Positions 16,251 to 24,121 of a DNA stretch of 38,877 nucleotides are shown one piece after another. The stretch is from a virus: positions 1-38,877 of the IMG/VR virus record IMGVR_UViG_3300010399_000057; one strand, written 5' to 3'. A program made the position numbers and the translations under genes. Position 1 is the first letter of the stretch. Every line of letters starts with the position of its first letter. Under the pieces are notes generated by a model, which worked only from the letters and a program-made list of their open reading frames with translations, was not told the DNA's origin and ran no database searches.

Positions 16251-16531
16251 CAGTCGACCTCCAGCGCACGTGCGCGCACGAGCTGTCGTAGGGTATAGGT
16301 ATTGGTGTTCAGTACCCCAATCGCCTGCCCGATGTACCAGGCTTCAGAGGACGGCAGAAGATGAAGGCCGTAGTAAAACCCGTTCCCAGAGGACTGCGCG
16401 GAAACCGAGTTGACGAGCGTCTCGGATCCCGACAGAAGCTGAAAGGATAGCGGCGAGACCGTAGCGCCAGAGTTCACGAGCGTCTGCATGAGCGTCGTTC
16501 CGGCGATCTTTTCGACGACGTTGATCTGCAA
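16250..16531 (-). CDS. Small hypothetical virion protein
   Basis: A 93-residue beta-rich protein (INVVEKIAGTTLMQTLV, FYYGLHLLPSSEAWYIG). TTG 16531 has GGAGG 9 nt upstream inside the end of the LamG gene. It is directly coupled to the connector gene, so a head or fibre accessory role is likely but unproven. Confidence 0.55.
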   Translation of the reverse strand: MQINVVEKIAGTTLMQTLVNSGATVSPLSFQLLSGSETLVNSVSAQSSGNGFYYGLHLLPSSEAWYIGQAIGVLNTNTYTLRQLVRARALEVD

Positions 16532-16533
16532 CG

Positions 16534-18054
16534 CTAGTGGCCTCCAAATCTCAGGGATGAATCCCGGGCGCTGAACATCATGGGATCATACGTGGAGATG
16601 CGAAATTGCTCACTGGTCCCGAACACCAGTGCGACGGTGAATATCTGGTCAGGGAAATAGGCTCGAACGAGCTCGTCGGTGATATCGAGGCTCTCAGTAG
16701 GAACTCTCACCGAACGAAGGAAGCGAATTGCACCGTCGCTGTACTCGATGTTCTCACCCAGGATGCGAATCCGCGCCAGGGCTCGCAGCAGCGAATCGGA
16801 TAACCCTATAGCCTCAGTGAGCCTGGAGTTGCGTAGCGTCCAACGCGTCCCCGCATCATCAATCAACGTCGTTGTGTCAGATAGAACGCGTGCGTACGTG
16901 ATTCCTGCACCAACGACAGCCTTAGAGAATCCGTCGAGCAGATCGGCATTGTCAGTCAGAAGCCGAACCAGACGTCGCCAGGAGACGAACCCATCTGTAA
17001 GGCTGAGTGTGTCCGATAGCGTGCGGCCATAAACCGTGCCCGAACCGATTACAGATCGCGACGATCCGTCCAGCAGATCGAGATTGTCTTGCGACAGCCT
17101 GGCAAGGCGGCGCCAAGACACAAATCCATCCGTAAGCGCAATGGCTTCATCCGATCGACGATACCGACTTGCCCAATGTGGCGACTCATCCGTCAACGAA
17201 ACATTCTCCGTCGTCGTAGCAAACCGTTTGGCGCCAGAGACGGATGCATCGGAGATCGAAAGCACTTCAGATCGGTCCCGGGGTCGGAACGCATAGCGCA
17301 CGAACCCATCCTGGGCATCAAACGTATCTGTCATGACTTTCGACGTTGTGCCTGGCGCGCCCGCGGCCGTTTGAAACCCGATAATCGGCGCACATGGCAT
17401 GAATACACGCGTATGGGCGGCCTGCGCCATAGTACCGCTGATGGTGAGCGGCAGCCCATCAGCCAAGTCTGGCTCTGGCGAGGCCCGACCATAGATGGGC
17501 CAGTAGCACACCAGGGAGGCGGGACGGACGAGCAGAGGACATAAGCCCTTCGCCAACTGCAGGACTTCTGCAGCAGTCAGCGCGACGTTCCAGATTGCTG
17601 CCTCGGCGATGGCTGCATTCATGCTCCCATACAGGCTTCCGTCGAAGCCGGTCAGACGGCCCACGTAGGTTCGGTCGATTCCTGTGGGTGTGAGGCTCGT
17701 GGAATTGGTCCCGACCCCTCCGCCGTTCAAGTAGGCGGCGCGGCTGTTGGCAGCACTCCATACACCACACGCATGCTGCCAGGTGTTGGCGACGAAGCTC
17801 GTACTGGTGGTGGCGAGCGCCTCAGTGCCGCCGGTGATAGTGCTGGCTGCAATAGGATCACCAGCCGTTACTCCATTGGCTGCAAGGAAGAACCAGTTGT
17901 CCGACGAGGACGATCGTGAGCAACTGATAAGGATATGGTCTTCAGTAACGCTAACCGGATTGAACCACGCAGCCATCGTCAGCGGTGCTGCGGTGACCGC
18001 CGCTGCCGTATTACTAAGGTAGTTCCCTGCGGTTGCGTTGTTACTGCGCGCCAC
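16534..18054 (-). CDS. LamG-like virion adhesin with internal repeats
   Basis: A 506-residue protein. The first 170 or so residues form a concanavalin/LamG3-type jelly roll (NNATAGNYLSNTAAAV, AAWFNPVSVTEDHILIS, EAAIWNVALTAAEV), a fold that binds sugars or proteins. The C-terminal half is built of short repeats around SLTDGFVSWRRL and NADLLDGFS, two of which are 45-residue tandem copies. The design suits a fibre or capsid-attached adhesin. GTG 18054 is chosen because the protein sequence starts sensibly there; the ribosome site is weak. It lies in the accessory island, not in the tail fibre position. Confidence 0.65.
   Translation of the reverse strand: MARSNNATAGNYLSNTAAAVTAAPLTMAAWFNPVSVTEDHILISCSRSSSSDNWFFLAANGVTAGDPIAASTITGGTEALATTSTSFVANTWQHACGVWSAANSRAAYLNGGGVGTNSTSLTPTGIDRTYVGRLTGFDGSLYGSMNAAIAEAAIWNVALTAAEVLQLAKGLCPLLVRPASLVCYWPIYGRASPEPDLADGLPLTISGTMAQAAHTRVFMPCAPIIGFQTAAGAPGTTSKVMTDTFDAQDGFVRYAFRPRDRSEVLSISDASVSGAKRFATTTENVSLTDESPHWASRYRRSDEAIALTDGFVSWRRLARLSQDNLDLLDGSSRSVIGSGTVYGRTLSDTLSLTDGFVSWRRLVRLLTDNADLLDGFSKAVVGAGITYARVLSDTTTLIDDAGTRWTLRNSRLTEAIGLSDSLLRALARIRILGENIEYSDGAIRFLRSVRVPTESLDITDELVRAYFPDQIFTVALVFGTSEQFRISTYDPMMFSARDSSLRFGGH
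16871..17140 (-). repeat. Two 135-bp tandem repeats in the LamG gene
   Basis: Two diverged copies offset by exactly 135 bp (45 codons), each encoding LTDGFVSWRRL followed by a variable part and LLDG, then a Tyr-containing end and LSD. Copies read roughly 17140-17006 and 17005-16871; boundaries are approximate. In-frame repeat length suggests repeat-number change is tolerated. Confidence 0.6.
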
Positions 18055-18057
18055 GCA

Positions 18058-18570
18058 TCAAGTCTCGCGGATTTCGATTCCGTGAAGGTAACCGTCTGCC
18101 GCGGCTGTATCGGAACCCGTGTCACGACGGATGCGCAATACGAACTCATCGCCCGCGGCGACACTGTCCATATCAGCGCCATCCGTGAACGTGATGTTGT
18201 CGTACGTGACTTCACCTTGCACGTTCGGCAACGTGCCGATGTTGACGGTGTTGTAGTCGTAGGTCTGCGCCGTAGTATCGAGGTCTTCAGCGTCATCCTT
18301 GATGGCCCGGAATGCTACGGCCCACTGTAGGGTTCCGGTCGTCGTACCAGCACCCGAACAAATCACGACGGTGACACCGCCGCCTGCATAGTGCTGAGGC
18401 ATCTTGCAGCGAAAGTCCGCGTACTCGACGGTTGTCGTGTCGAATGCAAGTACCGGGAATGACTCAGCTGGCGTGCTGGCACCGGCGATGACATCAAACT
18501 GCGCAGCGATAGTGGCCGGCGGACAGAAGGCCTGTGGCGTCAAATACAGAAGCGTGTTGCCTGATGCCAT
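18058..18570 (-). CDS. Beta-rich virion accessory protein
   Basis: A 170-residue protein of beta-strand and acidic character (FPVLAFDTTTVEYADFRC, LQWAVAFRAIKDDAEDLD, GEVTYDNITFTDGADMDSV, EFVLRIRRDTGSDTA). This pattern is seen in phage fibre or capsid-associated proteins with a jelly-roll fold. ATG 18570 has AGGTG 6 nt upstream. No specific function visible. Confidence 0.6.
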   Translation of the reverse strand: MASGNTLLYLTPQAFCPPATIAAQFDVIAGASTPAESFPVLAFDTTTVEYADFRCKMPQHYAGGGVTVVICSGAGTTTGTLQWAVAFRAIKDDAEDLDTTAQTYDYNTVNIGTLPNVQGEVTYDNITFTDGADMDSVAAGDEFVLRIRRDTGSDTAAADGYLHGIEIRET

Positions 18571-18816
18571 TTAGCTCACCTGATAGCGCTTGGTCACGAC
18601 GGCCTTAAGCAGCGCGGCCTTCTGGCGCGTACTCAGAACACCTCGCGCGGGCTGCGGAATGGCGCTATTGAGCGATCCTGCGTTGGAGTCCATCCAACTG
18701 TCTATCGCATCGACAGCAGCGCGGACATCGGATTTCGTAAGGCCAAGGTCGCCCTGTCCGTTGCGCAGAAATTCGGCCCAGACGGTGATGCGATCTGAAT
18801 CCGATAGCACTGCCAT
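18571..18816 (-). CDS. Small helical phage protein
   Basis: An 81-residue protein (DRITVWAEFLRNGQGDLG, KSDVRAAVDAIDSWMDS, LSTRQKAALLKAVV) of a type often encoded among phage structural genes; function unknown. ATG 18816 has GGAGG 7 nt upstream, the best canonical ribosome site in this region. The 123 bp before it hold only a 12-codon frame ending in the ribosome site. Confidence 0.65.
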   Translation of the reverse strand: MAVLSDSDRITVWAEFLRNGQGDLGLTKSDVRAAVDAIDSWMDSNAGSLNSAIPQPARGVLSTRQKAALLKAVVTKRYQVS

Positions 18817-18939
18817 GTCATATCCTCCAGTCCTTGCCAAATATTCTGACGAACATGACGCTACGCTGCCGTGTATCCGGAAAAACAGCTCGATCGCCCC
18901 GGGCCCAGCAAGTCCGGCACGTTCTGGCTGCTGCCGTCT

Positions 18940-19587
18940 TTACCCGCTCGCACACCGGGCAAACACATCCTTTGGCGGGATCTTTGCGGGCCAATTGATG
19001 AGGTCGACCGACTGAACGTCGATGCGGTTGTATGTCACGCCGGATGCTGTACGCGTTTCCTGGCTGCATGAGAGCCCCATTGGAACGATGCCAATGCGAG
19101 AGGCAACGTAGGCCCCTGTAGTATTCAGCTTCAGTTCATAGGCGACTGCGTCGCTCACCACGACATTCACTGGAGATGACGGAGTCGGGCATCCATTCGT
19201 GTTGGTGCCCTTGACGGTGGGACACGCATCCGATGCATCTGGCACGCCATCGCCATCCTGGTCTGCGACGATGACCTTGGACACAGTGATAGACGCTGGA
19301 CTCTCGACAGAGTCGAGCGTCGCCGTGACATACCACTCCTGTGTCCCGGCTGTGAGATTCGTCCGCAAAAACGAGCACGTCGCCGACGTAGCGAGCTTCT
19401 GCTTCGTCGCGCCCTGCAGTCCACCGTAAATCGTATAGGTGGCAGCCTTGCCAGCCGGGATAGGCGTGCCGTCTGTGTACTGCGTCGGACCCGTACACGT
19501 GATCGTGGCCGATTTCGTGACCTGTGCCTGTGCGACAGGAATAGCGAGCAGCAGTGCGAGAGAAAGCAGCAATGTCTGGAGCTTCAT
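18940..19587 (-). CDS. Secreted protein with calcium-binding (TSP3-like) repeat
   Basis: A 215-residue protein with a clear Sec signal peptide (KLQTLLLSLALLLAIPVAQA, cleavage near residue 21). After it comes an Ig/fibronectin-like domain (GTPIPAGKAATYTIYGGL to EWYVTATLDSVESPAS), then a thrombospondin-type-3-like calcium loop DQDGDGVPDASDACP, and a C-terminal part with two cysteines. ATG 19587 has GAGG 6 nt upstream. A signal peptide is odd for a gene between virion genes: either the product is exported by the infected cell, or the segment was acquired from a bacterial secreted protein. No function assigned. Confidence 0.65.
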   Translation of the reverse strand: MKLQTLLLSLALLLAIPVAQAQVTKSATITCTGPTQYTDGTPIPAGKAATYTIYGGLQGATKQKLATSATCSFLRTNLTAGTQEWYVTATLDSVESPASITVSKVIVADQDGDGVPDASDACPTVKGTNTNGCPTPSSPVNVVVSDAVAYELKLNTTGAYVASRIGIVPMGLSCSQETRTASGVTYNRIDVQSVDLINWPAKIPPKDVFARCASG

Positions 19588-19595
19588 GATGAGCC

Positions 19596-20156
19596 TCACG
19601 TGGAATGCGCGCCGTTATGCGACCCGCAGCGGATACGGACAGTCAGGTCCAGGAGATCGGAATTGGCGAGAGTTACGCCGATGCCGTTGACGAGATTTCC
19701 CATGATGCCAACGGCCGAACTTGAGTTGACGCCATCCGAAATACCCGCAGAGTCAAGGGCAAGAGACGTGACGCTGTCGGCCGCACCTCCCAGCGTGCAC
19801 TGGAGGAAGATCCACTCCGACGATTGCGCCTGAGTGGATCCGACAGCGCTCACCTTGCGCTTGACTTCTCCCAGTCCGCCTTGGGTCGAGTCAGTCGAGT
19901 GCGTCGCCGTCTGCGTACCGATGGCGATGTAGAAGAACGGCGAAGTGTCGTGAGCCATCGCGCGATGGGCAATGCGATTCATGCCCACGCGCGTGACGAC
20001 GTTCTTCAATGTCTTGCGCTCGATGCGCCCGTCTTCGCGAATGACCTTGACGTCCCACTCCCCTTTCAGGGAGATGGATTCGAGCATCTCGCCGACCTTG
20101 CTCGCGCGGACGAAGCCGACCGATTGCAAAAGGTCGTCAAAGGTACGGATCGTCAT
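19596..20156 (-). CDS. Virion-associated hypothetical protein
   Basis: A 186-residue protein with GEWDVKVIREDGRIE, KNVVTRVGMNRIAHRAM, then YIAIGTQTATHSTDST and LGEVKRKVSAVG. This arrangement (N-V-V-T-x-x-G, then an IAIGT loop and an LGEV-K-R strand) recurs in small phage fibre or virion proteins of unknown role. ATG 20156 lies within the end of the glycosyltransferase gene, 13 nt after AGGAG, so translation is coupled. Confidence 0.6.
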   Translation of the reverse strand: MTIRTFDDLLQSVGFVRASKVGEMLESISLKGEWDVKVIREDGRIERKTLKNVVTRVGMNRIAHRAMAHDTSPFFYIAIGTQTATHSTDSTQGGLGEVKRKVSAVGSTQAQSSEWIFLQCTLGGAADSVTSLALDSAGISDGVNSSSAVGIMGNLVNGIGVTLANSDLLDLTVRIRCGSHNGAHST

Positions 20157-23100
20157 AGTGCTTGATTGGCTCCTTGAGGAAGCGATTGGCGAGCTGGACG
20201 TAGAACTCGCGGGAATGAAAGGCCCCTTTCAGGGAGTAGTTAGTGGCGAGCGCCGGCGCTATCGGATTGGCGACCTTCACCGTGATTTCGGACTCGAAGC
20301 CACCGCCAGACGTCACGACGCAATGCGTGTAGTACGGCATCGCATCGCTGATCATTCGAAGGTGCTCTGTGGTGGTTACCAGGTCTTCCATCAGCGCGAT
20401 TCCTTCGCGAGCTCGCTTCACATGCTCGGGCGCTATGCCGCCGCCCAACTGCTCCTGTTCGAACATGAGGCCCTGCGCCAAATCCCTCAGCCAGAGGAAC
20501 TTGTTCAACTCTCGCTGCGGATACTGCTTCCGGTCTCGAATCAGCAGCGGGAAGTTGCGCTGGTAACGCGCCCGCCGTGTGGCCTCATCGACGTAGCCGC
20601 AATGAAGGAATTTGACCTCTGGCCGCACGAGGGAGTGAGGAACCGCTTTCCCTATCTCGGACTCGGGATGCTCATGACACAGACCGTAGAACCGGATGCC
20701 GCGACGATTGCGGAAGAAACGGCACGGATAGTCCGTCGTCAGAACCTGGTCTGGATTGATAGCATAGTGAACCTGGGCAAACCCGAAGCCCCCATGCATC
20801 GAATGGCGCGCAAGCTTGTGCAGGTGCCACGTGTCATGCATCTCCTCGTCGGAGTCGCACCACAGGATCCAATCGCCAGAGGCTTTGTCGATGGACTCAT
20901 TTCGAGCTGCATCGAATCCGTCTCGAGTAGCCGACTTCTCCGCAATTGCGTAGGTAAACGGACGATTCGGGAAGTCTCCGGCCAGTTGCCGACACACATC
21001 GAGCGTTCGATCGGAGGTCTTCGGGTCGATGCAGATGATGATCTCGTCGACGACATCCACAAATGACTCGACGCATTTGCGCAGTGTCTTCTCGGCATCC
21101 TTGACGATCAGGCAGGCCGAGATCGTCTCGCGTGGGGCATAGAACTTCAGCTTGCGCTCGTAGTTGGGTTTCGAGAACGGACTTTCTGGCCAGACCGACC
21201 ATACCCATGATCCCATTGCCTCGCCTGAGGCATCGTGGCCAGCGGGCGCATAGGCGATCTCGCACCGATTCTCTCCACAAATCTCCTCTATGTCAGCGCG
21301 CTCGAAGTGGAACATGTGCTCACGGCCCGTGCGGAATGCGACCGTTCCCGAGTGTTCCCAACGCCCGTGAGGAGTCGTGATGATGAGGCAGCCCCCGGAC
21401 TTTAGAGCTGCACGGAACGATTCCAGCAGTGCCCACGGATCAATGACGTGCTCGAGCACTTCGCCCGCGACGATGATGTCGAACTTCCCCAAAGTCCCCA
21501 AAACACCATCGAACATCTGAATGAACGATGCATTGGATGCGCTATCGCGCTCTGCCCACTTTCTAGCTGCCGCAATCGCGCGCGCGCTGATATCGACGCC
21601 CACGAACTCGCCGTGCGAGAACAGTTTGGCGAGCGGCATCGTGTAATGGCCATGGGCACACCCGTAATCCAAAACTCGGGGCGAAACATTCTTCGTCGCC
21701 ACGCAGTGGTCTATGACGTACTGACGCGTCCCGCGGAACCGGGTCGTATTCGTTACGTCCTCGCCAATGACCTGCTCCTCGTGGCCGTCGTAGTACTCGC
21801 CCTGATGCTTTGCGTAGTGATTGCGGTAGGCGTCGTCGGATTCGGCGAAGGCATACATCCTCTCCAGTTCTCCGAGAGAGGCGCTTTCGATGTCCGACGT
21901 CCACTTGGACTGCACATGCTCATCGACGTACCACTTCGCAAATGCGATATCGCTCCGCTCGATGGCTGTGCGGAGGATTCGACCGGAAGAGCCAGGTCCG
22001 CCTACCTTGCGTGCAAATGACTCGTCGATTACATCGAGGAGTCGGTCAGCCGCTACAGACCATGTGCGAGACTCGGCTGCCTTTCGCTGGCAGGCCTGCA
22101 TTAGACCGAGTGCGGCCGGGCGCTGGGAAGCGTCGTACAGATGGTCCGTAAGCCAGTCTACGAACTCATCCTCATCGGCCTTGCCATCCTTGAGCGCAAA
22201 CAACTCCACGCCAGCACCGCGGCACGTTTCAGGCAGCGCCGCATGGTCACTCGACAGCATCGGCAAACCCGCATGCATCGCCTCCATCGCCGTGATGCAC
22301 GACACCTCCGCGAACTCCGTGGGATAGATGAGCACGTCCGACTTGCGCTGAAGCTCTGCAAGCTGCGGCTTTGTGAGCGCGCCGATGACCGAGACGTTTG
22401 GTAGATCGGCAGATTGGGCTAGCAACTGCTCGTAATAGTCCCGCATCTGCGCAGTCGTATTGTCGTACCCGCAGATAACGAGGTGCACCGGCAGATCGCG
22501 GACTCGGTCCATGATCCCGCCTGGGCGCACGAGATGCTCGAGCCCGCGTTCTGGACGACTCTGGTAGAGCAGCAGAAATTTATTGGCGGGCAGCGCCACC
22601 TGCACGACGGCGCCAGTCGTCGGATCGTTCAGGACGTCGGTCTTGTCGCCACGGATGGTGATACAAGGCTTGGCTTCCGATGCCACGTACAGCGCCGGAT
22701 CCACTCCGTTGGGCACCACTCGCATGACGTCGTCTGGGATGTTCCAGACTTTCTTGACTTGTTCTGCATGCCACTGCGACACCGTCGTAACGGCGTCGAT
22801 CTGCCACATGTTGTTGAGCATGTGCGCGGAGTTTCGATACAGGGCGAGGTCGTGTAACTGCCAGATGCAGACCTTGGCATTCCACCGCTTGTGGAAGCCG
22901 GTTGGATGGCGCTGGACGATGAGCACATCCATCGGCGTATGTGAGGCGTAGTGCTCGAAACGCTCTCCGAGTGGGGTGTGCTCGTTGATCTTGCCTGCCG
23001 AGCACCAGGTCACCCCGTCCTTGCGGGATTCGCCTTGGATGTTCGTGAAGCAGGAGACGCGATGGCCGCGCTTGGCGAGCTCTATCGCGAGGTAGTAGGC

Positions 23101-23184
23101 GGCGGTTTCAGATCCGCCAAGGGACTTCGTGGCGATCGTATCGCCATCGAAGGGCATGCCCAATGCATGAATGACGATGTCTAT
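20137..23184 (-). CDS. GT4 - methyltransferase - GT2 fusion protein
   Basis: About 1015 residues with three enzyme domains. Residues 1-395 are a GT-B fold family 4-type glycosyltransferase (MPFDGDT, SLGGSETAAYYLA, VVPNGVDP, and an E-x7-E motif near residues 293-301 in AEVSCITAMEAM). Residues 440-680 are a class I SAM methyltransferase (VLDYGCAHG near 504-512; GEVLEHV). Residues 687 onward are a GT2 transferase (SACLIVKDAEKTL, WCDSDEEM with the metal-binding DSD near 777-779). It probably builds and methylates a short glycan; acceptor unknown. No ATG, GTG or TTG precedes the first beta strand (IVIHALG): the start is probably ATA 23184, overlapping the upstream stop as ATAG, 12 nt after GGAGG. 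TTG 23163 or ATG 23157 would remove that strand. Confidence 0.85.
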   Translation of the reverse strand: MDIVIHALGMPFDGDTIATKSLGGSETAAYYLAIELAKRGHRVSCFTNIQGESRKDGVTWCSAGKINEHTPLGERFEHYASHTPMDVLIVQRHPTGFHKRWNAKVCIWQLHDLALYRNSAHMLNNMWQIDAVTTVSQWHAEQVKKVWNIPDDVMRVVPNGVDPALYVASEAKPCITIRGDKTDVLNDPTTGAVVQVALPANKFLLLYQSRPERGLEHLVRPGGIMDRVRDLPVHLVICGYDNTTAQMRDYYEQLLAQSADLPNVSVIGALTKPQLAELQRKSDVLIYPTEFAEVSCITAMEAMHAGLPMLSSDHAALPETCRGAGVELFALKDGKADEDEFVDWLTDHLYDASQRPAALGLMQACQRKAAESRTWSVAADRLLDVIDESFARKVGGPGSSGRILRTAIERSDIAFAKWYVDEHVQSKWTSDIESASLGELERMYAFAESDDAYRNHYAKHQGEYYDGHEEQVIGEDVTNTTRFRGTRQYVIDHCVATKNVSPRVLDYGCAHGHYTMPLAKLFSHGEFVGVDISARAIAAARKWAERDSASNASFIQMFDGVLGTLGKFDIIVAGEVLEHVIDPWALLESFRAALKSGGCLIITTPHGRWEHSGTVAFRTGREHMFHFERADIEEICGENRCEIAYAPAGHDASGEAMGSWVWSVWPESPFSKPNYERKLKFYAPRETISACLIVKDAEKTLRKCVESFVDVVDEIIICIDPKTSDRTLDVCRQLAGDFPNRPFTYAIAEKSATRDGFDAARNESIDKASGDWILWCDSDEEMHDTWHLHKLARHSMHGGFGFAQVHYAINPDQVLTTDYPCRFFRNRRGIRFYGLCHEHPESEIGKAVPHSLVRPEVKFLHCGYVDEATRRARYQRNFPLLIRDRKQYPQRELNKFLWLRDLAQGLMFEQEQLGGGIAPEHVKRAREGIALMEDLVTTTEHLRMISDAMPYYTHCVVTSGGGFESEITVKVANPIAPALATNYSLKGAFHSREFYVQLANRFLKEPIKHYDDPYL

Positions 23185-23933
23185 GGCACGCTTGTGCCTC
23201 CTGCTACATGTCGATAGGCCACTTGTGCCTCCAGTTTGATGGGAATTTCCCGCAGCTTGGCGGGCGGTAGAGGAACACCCACGTCGAGGTGACATGAGTG
23301 ACAGAGTTTGTAGGGTGCGGTCTGGAGCGACGGAATGTCATCGTCCAGCGTGCCGAGGATGTCGTCGGCCGTCGCATCGAAACAGCAGCGCGCAATGCGC
23401 CCATCCGCGAGCACAAACACGCGGCCGTTCTTCACCCACGGGCACGGCAGGCCCTTCTGATGGGTGGATACGTGCCATTTCACCTGGCCCGCCCAGTCCA
23501 CGGACTCAATCGCAGCGTCGCACGAGATGCCGGCAATGATGCCCGCTTCCTTCAGCGCTTCGACCGCAGGGCCCGCCCGCTCGGGACGATGCAAGCTGAC
23601 CCACACCCGGATGCGCGTGGGCGCGATGGCCAGTGCCATCTCACGCGTCATCAAGATGCCGTTCGTGGCAAGGATCAGCGGAACGTTCGGCCCGATCGCC
23701 TCGCGCGCGAGAAAGACATTCCGCACAAATTCGGGGTGCATCGTGCTTTCGCCGATGCCAGCGAGGTTCAACTCGGGGCCTGGCATGGCGCGCGCCCACA
23801 GCAACGCCTTGGCGTACGTGACGTCGTCCATGTGGATCTTTGGACGCGCCATCTTCGGATGCACACAGTACTTGCAAGCGAGGTTGCACTTGCTGGTCAT
23901 CTCGATCTGGTGGATGGCGCGGACGCGGAACAT
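23181..23933 (-). CDS. Radical SAM/SPASM-like enzyme (second copy)
   Basis: A 250-residue protein with the radical SAM motif CNLACKYC (Cys 16, 20, 23) binding a 4Fe-4S cluster and SAM, then LAGIGESTMHP, LATNG and VSLHRPERAG. The C-terminal region carries further cysteines (LPCPW, ARCCFDA, LCHSCH), a short SPASM-like auxiliary cluster site. It is a paralogue of the gene at 24813-24118, sharing SxDWAGQVKWH. ATG 23933 overlaps the previous stop as TGATG. Its last 16 residues are encoded by a 31-bp near-repeat that includes the start module of the next gene, so the C-terminus may be secondarily changed. Substrate unknown. Confidence 0.85.
   Translation of the reverse strand: MFRVRAIHQIEMTSKCNLACKYCVHPKMARPKIHMDDVTYAKALLWARAMPGPELNLAGIGESTMHPEFVRNVFLAREAIGPNVPLILATNGILMTREMALAIAPTRIRVWVSLHRPERAGPAVEALKEAGIIAGISCDAAIESVDWAGQVKWHVSTHQKGLPCPWVKNGRVFVLADGRIARCCFDATADDILGTLDDDIPSLQTAPYKLCHSCHLDVGVPLPPAKLREIPIKLEAQVAYRHVAGGTSVP
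23182..23232 (-). repeat. Tandem near-copies of the GGAGGCACAAG start module
   Basis: GGAGGCACAAG occurs at 23232-23222 and again at 23201-23191, 31 bp apart, each followed by a related GCC-AT-GACAT segment. The downstream copy ends in ATAG and starts the glycosyltransferase frame. A third, nearly identical module lies at 27327-27307 before the protease gene. Confidence 0.6.
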
Positions 23934-24121
23934 CAGGGCGACTCGTGCTTTCTGAAAATAGCCATCCGCAATTCATCCTTGAAGCCATCCGCTTCCGCAT
24001 CCAGCAGCAACTTGCACTTCGTCGGATCTCGGATGTCGAGCGCGTAAGAACAGCCCGTTTCTGCGTCATAGACCCAGAAACCGACGTCCTTCGTGTACGA
24101 ATAACCGACTTGGCCGCTCAT
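23933..24121 (-). CDS. Small protein between the radical SAM genes
   Basis: A 62-residue protein (GYSYTKDVGFWVYDAETGCS, then RDPTKCKLLLDAEADGF) with two cysteines and several Tyr and Asp residues. ATG 24121 has GAGGTGG upstream and overlaps the previous stop (ATGA); its stop overlaps the next start (TGATG), so the three genes are translationally coupled. No family recognised. A short ORF coupled between two radical SAM/SPASM genes could be a peptide substrate or a small partner, but there is no leader-core pattern or recognition domain that would prove a RiPP. Confidence 0.6.
   Translation of the reverse strand: MSGQVGYSYTKDVGFWVYDAETGCSYALDIRDPTKCKLLLDAEADGFKDELRMAIFRKHESP

Noticed and set aside
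19972-21066. 364-codon rightward frame
   Set aside because: Antisense to the GT2 domain of the fusion gene, with no recognisable domain or ribosome site.
23181-23295. Longer N-terminus of the glycosyltransferase from 23295, or a -1 frameshift fusion with the radical SAM protein
   Set aside because: Upstream residues are not protein-like and overlap the radical SAM gene; no slippery heptamer is present at the overlap.
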